Below are positions 42,901 to 51,825 of a stretch of DNA of 55,513 nucleotides, one piece after another; position 1 is the first letter of the stretch, and every line of letters starts with the position of its first letter. The stretch is from an uncultured Alphaproteobacteria bacterium. GTDB taxonomy: Bacteria; Pseudomonadota; Alphaproteobacteria; UBA7985. Location of the stretch: the NCBI GenBank assembly GCA_905479265.1, contig CAJQLX010000055.1, positions 1-55,513 of the forward strand, given 5' to 3'. Made by a program: the position numbers and the translations under genes. The notes beneath the pieces were generated by a model that saw only the letters and a program-made list of their open reading frames with translations, did not search any database and was not told where the DNA came from.

Positions 42901-43669
42901 TCCAGTTCAGATGCTCGCGCAGGGGCACCACATCCCCCACGACAATCAGCGACGGCGGCGTCAAGCCAGCGGTTTCAACGTCCTTGGCGCAATCGGCGAG
43001 CGTTGACATCAAAACCTGTTGGTCGGCGTAGGTTGCTTTGCACACCACGGCGACGGGCTCGTCAGCAGGCCGGCCAGCGGCGATCAATCGTTGGGTGATT
43101 CGCGCGATATGCTTGATGCCCATAAAGATCACCAGCACGGGTGACCCTTTGGCCAGTGCTTCCCAGTCCAGCCGCTCGTCCGGCATGTCGCCGCTCATAG
43201 AGTGGCCAGTGACAAAGGAGACCGCGGCATTGACCGTCCGGTGCGTTACGGGGATGCCCGCATAGGCGAGGCCACCAACCCCCGCAGAGATGCCCGGCAC
43301 CACGCGGAAGTTCACACCCGCTTCACGCAGCACCAGCGCTTCTTCGCCGCCGCGTCCAAAGACAAACGGATCTCCGCCCTTGAGCCGGACCACGCGCTTA
43401 CCCTGTTGCGCCAACCCGATCAGGCGCTGGGTGATGTCTGTTTGCTTTGGCGAGGGCCGCCCGCCGCGCTTGCCAGCAAACACGATCTCAGCCGACTCTG
43501 GCGCAAGGGACAGCAAGCGCTCGTCAACCAATGCGTCATAGACGACGGCGTCCGCTTGCTTCAGCGCTTCTGCGCCCATCAGCGAAATCAAACCGGGATC
43601 ACCGGGGCCAGCACCCACCAGCCACACCCAGCCGGGTTCAAGTTCAGGAAAGGTATAACTACGAATCAT
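42893..43669 (-). CDS. cobA: uroporphyrinogen-III C-methyltransferase (CobA)
   Basis: Adds methyl groups at C2 and C7 of uroporphyrinogen III to give precorrin-2, shared by B12 and siroheme. LVGAGPGDPGLIS opens the SAM fold, GGDPFVFGRGGEE and the SFVTGHS segment follow, and GIPVTHRTV is near the substrate site. 258 aa without a CysG-type oxidase/ferrochelatase fusion. Divergent from cbiD with a short ~100-bp spacer that contains a palindrome. Confidence 0.95.
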   Translation of the reverse strand: MIRSYTFPELEPGWVWLVGAGPGDPGLISLMGAEALKQADAVVYDALVDERLLSLAPESAEIVFAGKRGGRPSPKQTDITQRLIGLAQQGKRVVRLKGGDPFVFGRGGEEALVLREAGVNFRVVPGISAGVGGLAYAGIPVTHRTVNAAVSFVTGHSMSGDMPDERLDWEALAKGSPVLVIFMGIKHIARITQRLIAAGRPADEPVAVVCKATYADQQVLMSTLADCAKDVETAGLTPPSLIVVGDVVPLREHLNWNG

Positions 43670-43711
43670 GGGATCCTAATCAGCACATTCGACCGGTTTT
43701 CGCCTAGAGCT

Positions 43712-43721
43712 ATGCGCGCAT
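43712..43721. promoter_or_regulatory. 10-bp palindrome between divergent cobA and cbiD
   Basis: ATGCGCGCAT is perfectly palindromic and lies between the divergent cobA and cbiD starts. Its GCGCGC core recurs in the palindrome upstream of cbiX at 54332. Such short GC-rich palindromes can arise by chance. Confidence 0.3.
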
Positions 43722-43772
43722 GGCACGAAGGAGGACTTGGCATCTGCGGCAGAAACAGGCTTTTGTGCGTCT

Positions 43773-44864
43773 ATGAGCGTTTCAACTGTACCCGCCCCGA
43801 AGAAACCTGAGGACACCAGCGCGCTGCGTCGCGGCTGGACCACGGGGGCGTGCGCGGCTGGGGCTGCGGCGTCGGCCTTTGGTGCGCTGACGGGGCAGGG
43901 GTTTGAGGATCCGGTCCGTATCATTCTGCCCGGCGGTCAAGACCCGGCGTTTGCGTTGGCGGTTGAATCCCAAGGCGACGGCTGGGCGCTGGCCGGGATC
44001 ATCAAGGATGCGGGCGATGACCCCGACGTCACCCATGGCGCGATGGTTCAGACCCGCGTGAGCTGGGGCGAGCCAGGCAGCGGCGTGGTGTTTGTTGCCG
44101 GCGAAGGGGTTGGAACGGTGACCAAGCCGGGCTTGCCGATCGACGTCGGTGAGCCGTCAATCACACCCGGCCCCCGCGCCCAAATCGCCGACGCCTTGCG
44201 GGCGCGGAACAAGGGAACAGTGCCGGACGTGGTGATAGAGCTGTCAATTCCCGGCGGGGAGGCCATGGCGCTCAAGACGTTGAACCCGCGTTTGGGTGTT
44301 CTGGGCGGGTTGTCGATTCTGGGCACCACGGGCGTGGTTATTCCCTATTCCTGCAGTTCATGGATTCACTCGATCCACCGAGGGATCGATGTGGCGCGGG
44401 CGCTGGGGGTGGATCATGTTGTGGGTTCAACCGGTGACACGTCCGAGCAAGCCGCAAAGGCCATGCTGGGCTTAGGCGATCAAAGCCTGCTCGACATGGG
44501 CGACTTTGCCGGGGGCATGCTGAAGTACTTAGCAAAGAACCCCGTGGCGCGGGTGACAGTCGCAGGCGGTATCGGCAAGCTGACAAAACTGGCGCAGGGC
44601 GCTTTGGATCTGCATTCCAGCCGCAGCAAAGTCGATGTTGGTTTCCTGCAGGATCTCGTCGCGGACGAGGGCAAAGCCATCGACTGGAGCGCGGTTGAAA
44701 CGGCGGCTCAAGCGCTGCTGGTGACAGAAGCGGCAGGGGTCGCGCTGGCGGATCGGGTGGCTGCTTTGGCGCAAACCAAGGCGCAAGCGGTGGCCGGGTC
44801 GGAGTGCCGCGTGGATATCCTGGTGTTTGACCGGCGGGGGCGGTTGGTGGGACGTGCAGACTAG
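43773..44864 (+). CDS. cbiD: precorrin-5B C1-methyltransferase (CbiD)
   Basis: In the cobalt-early route CbiD methylates C1 of cobalt-precorrin-5B. 363 aa from the ATG at 43773. RRGWTTGACAAGAAASA is the family N-terminal motif; GEGVGTVTKPGLPI, NPRLGVLGGLSILGTTG and VGSTGDTSE follow. A TTG at 43737 is an alternative: AAGGAGG at 43728-43734 stands only 2 nt before it, too close for comfort. The CobF gene that does this job in the classical aerobic route is absent from the window. Head of the plus-strand cobalamin arm. Confidence 0.9.
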   Translation: MSVSTVPAPKKPEDTSALRRGWTTGACAAGAAASAFGALTGQGFEDPVRIILPGGQDPAFALAVESQGDGWALAGIIKDAGDDPDVTHGAMVQTRVSWGEPGSGVVFVAGEGVGTVTKPGLPIDVGEPSITPGPRAQIADALRARNKGTVPDVVIELSIPGGEAMALKTLNPRLGVLGGLSILGTTGVVIPYSCSSWIHSIHRGIDVARALGVDHVVGSTGDTSEQAAKAMLGLGDQSLLDMGDFAGGMLKYLAKNPVARVTVAGGIGKLTKLAQGALDLHSSRSKVDVGFLQDLVADEGKAIDWSAVETAAQALLVTEAAGVALADRVAALAQTKAQAVAGSECRVDILVFDRRGRLVGRAD

Positions 44865-45606
44865 GCGGCACCACATCCTGATTTTGGGCGGCACCAAAGA
44901 AGCGCGCTTGCTGGCCGAAGCACTGGCGCAGGAGCCGGGCTTGTCCGTGACCTATGCGTTGCACGCGCCGACCGGAACCGTCGCAGCGCCCAAAAACTGC
45001 GCGATGCATGTCGGTTCATTTGGCGGTGAAGCGGGTCTTGTGCGGTACATGGCCGAGCAGGGCGTGAGCGTGTTGGTCAATGCGTTGCACCCCCACGCGC
45101 AGACCATGCAGGACCGCGCAGATCGGCTGTTTGAAACCCTCGACATGCCAACATTTCGCTTGGCGCGAGGGCTGTGGCAGGCTCAGCCCGGCGACCGCTG
45201 GACTCACTTTTCCGACGCTGAAACCCTGACAAACGCGGTTCAACACGCCGGCCATGAGCGACTGTTTTGCGCTGTGGGGCCAAAGGCGATGGCGCAGTTT
45301 CTGCCCTTGAGCGCCTTTGCGACGGTCTTTGCCCGTCGATTTGATGTCTCCCGCGGCCCCGAAGATGGCTCGATCAGCTGGATCGATGCCCTGCCGCACC
45401 CGAGCATCGAGGCGGAGACCGCCTTGCTGGTCCAGCGGGGCATTCACGCGCTGGTGACGAAAAACAGTGGCGGGGATCGCCCGACCAAGCTGGATGCTGC
45501 TGCTGGCCTTGATCTACCGGTTTACATGCTGGACCCACCCCGCCGAACCAGCCCCGCTTTTGAGCGCTGGGAAGACATCAAAGATGCCATCGGAGCTTTG
45601 GGCTGA
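44854..45606 (+). CDS. cobK: precorrin-6A reductase (CobK)
   Basis: NADPH-dependent reduction of precorrin-6A. GTG at 44854 starts inside the cbiD stop region (11-nt overlap) and gives HHILILGGTKEARLLAEAL. VNALHPHAQTMQDRA, RFDVSRGPED and LVTKNSGGDRPTKLDAA are family motifs. 250 aa. In the anaerobic route the same fold is CbiJ, and the gene cannot be assigned to one route by sequence. Confidence 0.92.
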   Translation: MQTRRHHILILGGTKEARLLAEALAQEPGLSVTYALHAPTGTVAAPKNCAMHVGSFGGEAGLVRYMAEQGVSVLVNALHPHAQTMQDRADRLFETLDMPTFRLARGLWQAQPGDRWTHFSDAETLTNAVQHAGHERLFCAVGPKAMAQFLPLSAFATVFARRFDVSRGPEDGSISWIDALPHPSIEAETALLVQRGIHALVTKNSGGDRPTKLDAAAGLDLPVYMLDPPRRTSPAFERWEDIKDAIGALG

Positions 45607-45709
45607 ATGGCAAGCATCAGACCACCAAAACAGCGCGCGGCGGAAACGGGATACTTTGAGTCTCCCACAGGTCGCTGCCTTCTTTCCAACAGCCGTAATC
45701 CTTCGATCT

Positions 45710-45949
45710 ATGACCATCGATGACACCCCCTTCAATCAACCCGCCCGGCGCACCAATGGCCGCCGAGGGGCGGGCGCGCGCCGGATGATTGACACGTCCG
45801 TGCCGAGCCCGTGCATTTCGATTTGTCAGATCGACAAGGCGTCGGCAAGTTGCACCGGCTGCAAGCGCACGCTCGACGAAATTCGCGATTGGATGATCAT
45901 GACCGCAGACGAAAAACTGAGCGTCATTCGCGCGCTGGACGAGCGCTAA
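45710..45949 (+). CDS. DUF1289 protein with four-cysteine motif
   Basis: 79 aa. Core SPCISICQIDKASASCTGCKRTLDEIRDWM is the DUF1289 pattern with spaced Cys (C-x3-C ... C-x2-C) suited to an Fe-S or zinc site. The function is not established. ATG at 45710; another at 45785 starts nearer the motif. It lies inside the cobalamin arm between cobK and cobP, two nt before cobP, so a role linked to B12 or metal handling is possible but unproven. Confidence 0.8.
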   Translation: MTIDDTPFNQPARRTNGRRGAGARRMIDTSVPSPCISICQIDKASASCTGCKRTLDEIRDWMIMTADEKLSVIRALDER

Positions 45950-45951
45950 TC

Positions 45952-46467
45952 ATGACGCGTATTCGACTGGTTCTGGGCGGAGCGCGGTCGGGAAAGTCGG
46001 CCTTTGCCGAGCGCGTGGCCCGGGAAACGGGGCTAGAGCGTCACTACCTCGCCACCAGCCGCATTTACGACGACGCCCACGCCGCCCGGATTGAGCTGCA
46101 CCGCCAAGCCCGCGCAGGCGATGATTGGACCGTCCACGAAGAACCCATCGCCTTGGCGCAGAGCTTGCGCGACACAGCGGCGGATCATCGCGTGGTCTTG
46201 GTTGATTGCTTGACCCTGTGGCTGACAAACCTGCTGCTTGATAACATGGATATCGATGCGCACTTCGACGGGCTAGAAGAGGTGCTGCCGACCTTGCCCG
46301 GTGCTGTCTTGTTCGTTGCCAACGAAGTCGGGCTTAGCGTCGCGCCAGAAACCAAACTCGGCAACCAGTTTCGCGATTGGGCGGGCGTGCTCAATCAGCG
46401 CGTTGCGCACCACGCGCAGCACGTCGATTTCATCGCGGCGGGATTGCCGCTCAAACTTAAGGGTTAA
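45952..46467 (+). CDS. cobP: adenosylcobinamide kinase/guanylyltransferase
   Basis: Bifunctional enzyme that phosphorylates adenosylcobinamide and transfers GMP, entering the nucleotide-loop steps. RLVLGGARSGKSAFAERVA is the P-loop, YLATSRIYDDAHAARIELHRQAR holds the guanylylation His, and LVDCLTLWLTNLL follows. 171 aa, normal length. Two nt after the DUF1289 gene and 5 nt before cobW. Confidence 0.94.
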   Translation: MTRIRLVLGGARSGKSAFAERVARETGLERHYLATSRIYDDAHAARIELHRQARAGDDWTVHEEPIALAQSLRDTAADHRVVLVDCLTLWLTNLLLDNMDIDAHFDGLEEVLPTLPGAVLFVANEVGLSVAPETKLGNQFRDWAGVLNQRVAHHAQHVDFIAAGLPLKLKG

Positions 46468-46472
46468 ACACC

Positions 46473-47510
46473 GTGGCTCAAAAAGTTCCTGTTACCGTTG
46501 TTACGGGCTTTCTTGGCGCTGGCAAAACCAGCTTGATCCGCCATTGGCTGGAGAACGCGGACGGTCGCCGCTTGGCGCTGATCGTCAATGAATTCGGTGA
46601 CGTTGGGGTGGATGGGGAGATCCTGCGCGGTTGCGGCATCGAAAGCTGCGCGGACGAAGACATTATGGAGCTGGCCAACGGCTGCCTGTGTTGCACCGTC
46701 GCTGATGATTTCATTCCCACGATGGAAGCCTTACTCGACCGACCGAATCCGCCAGAGCACATCATCATCGAAACCAGCGGTCTGGCGCTGCCCAAGCCCT
46801 TGGTCAAAGCCGTTGACTGGCCAACGTTGCGCCCCCGCGTGACCGTTGACGGTGTGGTCACGGTCGTCGATGGCCGCGCGGTCGCTGACGGCCTGTTCGC
46901 GCCGGATCCAGCGGCGGTTCAGGCAGCCCGCGAAGCGGACGAAGCACTCGACCACGAAACCCCGCTCGAAGAGCTGTTTGAAGAGCAATTGGGCTGCGCG
47001 GATTTGGTGATCGTCAACAAGACTGACTTGATCCAAGACACAGACTGGGCCGAGATCGAAGCCCGCGTGAAAGAAGACGCGCGCGGCGGGGCTGGTTTGA
47101 TCAAGTCCAGCTTTGGCGCTGTCCCCCCATCGGTTGCGCTGGGGCTGGGCGCCGCCGCAGAAGACGACTTGGACTCCCGCCCGTCTCACCACGACGACGG
47201 CCACGAGCACGACCATGACGACTTCGACAGCCGGGTCATCCACTTGGGCGAAATGACCTCCGAAGCGGCGTTTCAGCAGGCGGTTGAAACCATTGCAGGT
47301 GAATTCGGCCTGTTGCGTGCCAAAGGCTTTGTTGCGGTGACGGGCAAGCCGCGTCGCTACGCCATGCAAGGCGTCGGCACCCGCTTTCAGGGTTACTTTG
47401 ACCGCGAGTGGACCGCCGCTGAAACCCGGCGCACGTCGGTGGTTTGTATCGGGGAGCACGATTTAGACTGGGACGGCATTCACGCGGCTGTATCCGGCAT
47501 TTCGGCCTAA
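46473..47510 (+). CDS. cobW: CobW, COG0523-family metal-handling GTPase
   Basis: GTPase metallochaperone thought to deliver Co(II) to cobaltochelatase CobN. VTGFLGAGKTSLIRHW is the P-loop, ELANGCLCCTV holds the CxCC metal motif, ETSGLALP is switch-like, and VNKTDL is the guanine-specificity motif. A His/Asp-rich insert (SHHDDGHEHDHDD) lies near residue 240. GTG start; 345 aa. Directly before cobN, as in other CobN-type clusters. Confidence 0.94.
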   Translation: MAQKVPVTVVTGFLGAGKTSLIRHWLENADGRRLALIVNEFGDVGVDGEILRGCGIESCADEDIMELANGCLCCTVADDFIPTMEALLDRPNPPEHIIIETSGLALPKPLVKAVDWPTLRPRVTVDGVVTVVDGRAVADGLFAPDPAAVQAAREADEALDHETPLEELFEEQLGCADLVIVNKTDLIQDTDWAEIEARVKEDARGGAGLIKSSFGAVPPSVALGLGAAAEDDLDSRPSHHDDGHEHDHDDFDSRVIHLGEMTSEAAFQQAVETIAGEFGLLRAKGFVAVTGKPRRYAMQGVGTRFQGYFDREWTAAETRRTSVVCIGEHDLDWDGIHAAVSGISA

Positions 47511-47516
47511 GCCGCC

Positions 47517-50500
47517 ATGCACTTACTCGCCGCCCAACCCGGCGCACTGACCGACAGCGACGAAGCGGTTGATCTGGCGCAGACGCCGGGCGCGCTGGTG
47601 TTTCTCTCCGCAGCTGATACCGACCTTGCCCTGATGACAGCGGCGCAAGAGGGCGTGTTGCTGGATGACCCCCAAGCCCCCACGTTGCGCGCTGCGAATA
47701 TCATGCAACTCGCTCACCCCATGAGCGTTGATCTCTACGTCGAACGCATCATCGCACAGGCGAAAGTGGTGGTTGTCCGGGTTTTGGGCGGCAAGGCCTA
47801 TTGGTCCTATGGGGTCGAACAGCTGGTCTCTGCCTGTCAGAAATCCGGCGCGACGCTCGCGTTTTTGCCCGGCGATGACAAGCCGGATGCTGAACTCCGC
47901 GCTTGGTCAACCATGGATGGGGCAAGTTACGAGGCGCTGTGGTCGCTGCTGATCCACGGCGGTGCGGTCAATGCGCGGGCTGCGGTCCAAGGGTTGGGTC
48001 AGCTGGCCCGGGGTGAAATGCCGGTCTTTGCTGCCGCGCAAGCCCTGCCGGAAAACGGCGCGCTTTCTGTGCCGGACGCATCTGGCGGCGCTGTTGTGCC
48101 GGTGGTTTTTTACCGCGCCTTGGTCCAAGCGGGTGATCTCGCGCCGGTTTATGCCCTGAGGCAAGCGTTGGCGGACCAAGGCCTCCGTCCCCTGCCGATC
48201 TTCCTCAAAAGCCTCAAAGACGCAGGCTCTCGCGCGTTTCTCGCGCAGACATTCGCGGATTTTCCGCCCTCTGCCATCATCAACTTCACCGCATTTTCCG
48301 CGTCAAAACCCGGCCAAAGCTCCGACGACAGTCCCTTCGGTGTGGATGCGCCCGTGATCCAAGCCGTGCTTTCGGGCGGATCCTATGAGGCTTGGGTCGA
48401 AGGCACCCAAGGGCTGGGGCCGCGAGACTTGGCCATGAACGTCGTCTTGCCCGAGGTCGATGGCCGCATATTGAGCCGTGCCATTTCCTTCAAGTCCGCC
48501 GGCGACCCCTCGCCGGCCAGCGAATGTGCCATCGTTCGTCACCAACCGGTCAGCGATCGGGTCGAATGGGTGGCGCGGTTGGCGGCTTCTTGGGCCCGCT
48601 TGCGGGCGGCGGAAACCGGCGAGCGCCGGGTGGCGCTGGTGCTCGCGAACTATCCGAACAAAGACAGCCGGATTGCCAACGGCGTCGGTCTGGATGCTCC
48701 GGCGAGCACCACCACGCTGCTCCGCGCGCTGTCGGAGGCCGGCTACCGTATCGGACAAGCGCCTTGTGAAGATCCAAAGGCGCTGATGGACGTGTTGCTG
48801 ACCGGTCCAACCAACCTCGATCCCAGCCGACAAAGCACCACCACGCTGCACTTGAGCGCGGCAGACTACGAGGCCTTTTTTGCTGCGCTGGACCCCCAAG
48901 TGCGCACGGCGATTTCCGAGCGCTGGGGCGCGCCCTCGGCTGATCCGTTCTGGGATGGAAACGGCTTTCATCTGGCTTTGCACCGGTTTGGCAACATCCT
49001 GCTCGGCATCCAGCCACAGCGTGGGTATCACTTGGATATCGAAGGCACCTACCACGACCCCGATTTGGTGCCTCCCCACGGCTATTTGGCTTTTTACGCC
49101 GCTGTTCGCGCGCAGGCGGATGCTGTGGTGCACGTGGGCAAGCACGGCAATCTCGAATGGTTGCCGGGCAAGGCTTTGGCGCTGTCGCAGCAGTGTTTCC
49201 CCGACGCCATTCTTGGCGCGATGCCGCAGCTCTACCCCTTTATCGTCAATGACCCCGGCGAAGGCTCGCAGGCCAAGCGCCGAACCGCTGCCGTGGTCAT
49301 CGATCACCTGACCCCGCCGCTGACGCGCGCTGGATTGCACGGCGATTTGGCGCTGCTCGAAGCCGACGTGGACGAGTACTTCCAAGCCGCCGGGTTGCAT
49401 CCTGCGCGCGCGAAATTGCTGGTGACGGACATTGTGAACAAGGTCTACGACTTTGGTCTCGCCGGTGATTTGGGGCTCAAGGAGAACGAGGGCGAAACGG
49501 CTGTTTTGGGCAAGCTCGACGGCTTTCTCTGTGACCTCAAAGATTTGCAAATCCGCGATGGTCTGCACATTTTTGGCTGTGCCCCCACGGGCGCGCAGCA
49601 TCGCGATTTGGCGCTGGCTTTGGCGCGTCCCGGCTTTGGTGATGTTGCGTCCTATATCGATGCCCTGGCGCAGGCCGAGGGCTATGACGGCTCCTCCCTT
49701 CTCGCGCTCGATCCCGGCGCGGCGTTGAGCGCTGAACGTCACCCAGAGCGGCGCACCGTGTCCGATCACGTCGAAGCGCTCGAAGAGCAGGCGCAGGCGA
49801 TCTTGGATGGGGCGGAAAGCGCGCCTAATGCGGCTTGCGCAGCGGTCTTTGACGCTATTGTTGCTGTGATTTTCCCGCTCATCGAACAATCGACCACGCG
49901 GGAAATTCAAGCGACGTTGACGGGTTTGAGTGGGCGTTTTGTGCCCCCCGGCCCGTCTGGTGCGCCGACACGCCGACGGCTCGATGTCTTGCCCACGGGC
50001 CGGAATTTCTATTCCGTCGATACCCGTTCAGTCCCAACCCAAGCCGCTTGGCGCTTGGGCTGGAAGTCGGCGTCGCTGCTGGTTGAGCGGTTTGCACAAG
50101 ACAACGGTGATTGGCCGCGTCGGATGCTGCTGTCGTGCTGGGGAACGGCAAACATGCGCACGGGCGGTGAAGACATTGCTCAGGCGTTGGCGTTGCTGGG
50201 TGTGAAGCCGCAGTGGGATACGACATCGGGCCGTGTGACGGGATTCGAGGTCTTGCCCCTGGACGCTTTGAACCGCCCCCGGGTGGACGTGACGCTGCGC
50301 ATTTCTGGCTTTTTCCGGGATGCCTTTCCCGGTTTGATGGACTTGTTTGATGCAGCGGTAAAAGCCGTTGCTGCGCTGGACGAGGACGAGCGGGACAACC
50401 CCTTGGCCCACCGCGTTCAGGCTGAAACGGCGCGTTTGACGGCCAGCGGCTTGGATCAAGCCGACGCCGCGCGCCAAGCCAGCTTTCGCGTTTTTGGCTC

Positions 50501-51197
50501 CAAACCCGGTGCCTATGGCGCAGGCCTGCAGGCGCTGATTGACAGTGGGGCTTGGGAAGATCCATCCAAGTTGGCGGAAGCGTTCTTGGGCTGGTCGTCC
50601 TACGCTTACGGCCAACGCGTGGCTGGACGAGCAGCGGGGGAGGCTCTGCGCGGGCAGTTGCGGGATGTTGAGGCTGTGATCCACAATCAGGATAACCGCG
50701 AACACGATATCCTCGACAGCGATGATTATTACCAATTCGAAGGCGGCGCGTTCGCGGCGATTCGGCACCTGAGCGGGCAATCGCCCAAGGCCTACCACAA
50801 CGACCATTCCGAGCCCGAACGCGTGAAAATCCGCTCGTTGTCTGAGGAAATGAGCCGAATTGTGCGGGGCCGGGCAACCAACCCCAAGTGGATCGACGGC
50901 GTCATGCGCCACGGCTACAAGGGCGCGTTCGAAATGGCAGCGACGCTGGATTACCTCTTCGCCTTTGCCGCCACAACCGACGCTGTGTCACCCGATCATT
51001 TTCAAGCGCTGTACGACGCGACCTTGGCACAGGACACTGTGCGTGATTTCATAGCCGAGCATAATCCCGAGGCGCTAAAAGACATGGCGGCTCGCTATCT
51101 GGAAGCCATCCGACGTGGCTTTTGGACCCCGCGCTCAAACACAGCCGGTGCCGCGCTGACGGACTGGTCAACAGGAGGAACCGACGCATGGCTCTGA
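47517..51197 (+). CDS. cobN: cobaltochelatase large subunit (CobN)
   Basis: Catalytic subunit of the ATP-dependent chelatase CobN-CobS-CobT, which puts cobalt into hydrogenobyrinic a,c-diamide in the late-insertion route. 1226 aa, close to known CobN proteins. HVGKHGNLEWLPGKALALS, LGAMPQLYPFIVNDPGEGSQAKRR and the C-terminal YQFEGGAFAAIRHLSG are family motifs. CobS and CobT are not in this window. Its last 10 nt overlap cobO. Confidence 0.95.
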   Translation: MHLLAAQPGALTDSDEAVDLAQTPGALVFLSAADTDLALMTAAQEGVLLDDPQAPTLRAANIMQLAHPMSVDLYVERIIAQAKVVVVRVLGGKAYWSYGVEQLVSACQKSGATLAFLPGDDKPDAELRAWSTMDGASYEALWSLLIHGGAVNARAAVQGLGQLARGEMPVFAAAQALPENGALSVPDASGGAVVPVVFYRALVQAGDLAPVYALRQALADQGLRPLPIFLKSLKDAGSRAFLAQTFADFPPSAIINFTAFSASKPGQSSDDSPFGVDAPVIQAVLSGGSYEAWVEGTQGLGPRDLAMNVVLPEVDGRILSRAISFKSAGDPSPASECAIVRHQPVSDRVEWVARLAASWARLRAAETGERRVALVLANYPNKDSRIANGVGLDAPASTTTLLRALSEAGYRIGQAPCEDPKALMDVLLTGPTNLDPSRQSTTTLHLSAADYEAFFAALDPQVRTAISERWGAPSADPFWDGNGFHLALHRFGNILLGIQPQRGYHLDIEGTYHDPDLVPPHGYLAFYAAVRAQADAVVHVGKHGNLEWLPGKALALSQQCFPDAILGAMPQLYPFIVNDPGEGSQAKRRTAAVVIDHLTPPLTRAGLHGDLALLEADVDEYFQAAGLHPARAKLLVTDIVNKVYDFGLAGDLGLKENEGETAVLGKLDGFLCDLKDLQIRDGLHIFGCAPTGAQHRDLALALARPGFGDVASYIDALAQAEGYDGSSLLALDPGAALSAERHPERRTVSDHVEALEEQAQAILDGAESAPNAACAAVFDAIVAVIFPLIEQSTTREIQATLTGLSGRFVPPGPSGAPTRRRLDVLPTGRNFYSVDTRSVPTQAAWRLGWKSASLLVERFAQDNGDWPRRMLLSCWGTANMRTGGEDIAQALALLGVKPQWDTTSGRVTGFEVLPLDALNRPRVDVTLRISGFFRDAFPGLMDLFDAAVKAVAALDEDERDNPLAHRVQAETARLTASGLDQADAARQASFRVFGSKPGAYGAGLQALIDSGAWEDPSKLAEAFLGWSSYAYGQRVAGRAAGEALRGQLRDVEAVIHNQDNREHDILDSDDYYQFEGGAFAAIRHLSGQSPKAYHNDHSEPERVKIRSLSEEMSRIVRGRATNPKWIDGVMRHGYKGAFEMAATLDYLFAFAATTDAVSPDHFQALYDATLAQDTVRDFIAEHNPEALKDMAARYLEAIRRGFWTPRSNTAGAALTDWSTGGTDAWL

Positions 51198-51823
51198 AGC
51201 GTCCTGAAGGCATGACCGATGAAGAATTCATCGCCCGTGCCAATGACAAGGCCCGAAAGAAGAAAGCCGCGCGCGACAAGATCCTGGCGACCAAGACCAT
51301 CGAAAAGGGGTTGCTGATCGTTCACACCGGGCCGGGCAAGGGCAAGTCTACGGCAGCCTTTGGCATGGTGTTCCGTGCACTGGGCAATGGCATGAAAGTC
51401 GGCGTGGTGCAGTTCGTTAAGGGCAAATGGGAAACCGGCGAGCGGGCTGTTTTGGAGAAGTTCCCAGACACCTGCACCATTCGGTCGATGGGCGAGGGCT
51501 TCACGTGGGAAACCCAAGACCGCGAGCGCGATATTGCGGCGGCCAATGGCGCTTGGGAGATGGCCAAGGAAATGATGGCTGACCCCAGCTACGATATGAT
51601 TCTGCTCGACGAGCTGAACATCTGCTTGCGCTACGATTATTTGAACATCGATGATGTGGTCCAAACACTCAATGAGCGCCGGGAGATGCTGCACATGATC
51701 ATCACGGGCCGGAATGCCAAAGACGCCCTGATCGAGGCTGCGGACTTGGTCACCGAAATGGGGCAGATCAAGCATCCCTTCCGCGAACAAAACGTCAAAG
51801 CGCAACGAGGCGTGGAGTTTTAA
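51188..51823 (+). CDS. cobO: corrinoid adenosyltransferase (CobO)
   Basis: Transfers the 5'-deoxyadenosyl group from ATP to the reduced corrinoid. P-loop [25 protein letters not shown] and [14 protein letters not shown] are typical of the CobA/CobO family. AGGAGG lies about 10 nt before the ATG at 51188. 211 aa. Overlaps cobN by 10 nt and precedes cobQ by 2 nt. Confidence 0.95.
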   Translation: MALKRPEGMTDEEFIARANDKARKKKAARDKILATKTIEKGLLIVHTGPGKGKSTAAFGMVFRALGNGMKVGVVQFVKGKWETGERAVLEKFPDTCTIRSMGEGFTWETQDRERDIAAANGAWEMAKEMMADPSYDMILLDELNICLRYDYLNIDDVVQTLNERREMLHMIITGRNAKDALIEAADLVTEMGQIKHPFREQNVKAQRGVEF

Positions 51824-51825
51824 GC

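Noticed and set aside
43670-43772. Cobalamin riboswitch before cobA or cbiD
   Set aside because: Gap of about 100 bp is too short for the roughly 200-nt element and no B12-box sequence was seen.
48303-49910. Long minus-strand open frame (about 535 codons) opposite cobN
   Set aside because: cobN is unmistakable on the plus strand; the antisense frame has no domain and arises from GC-rich codon bias.
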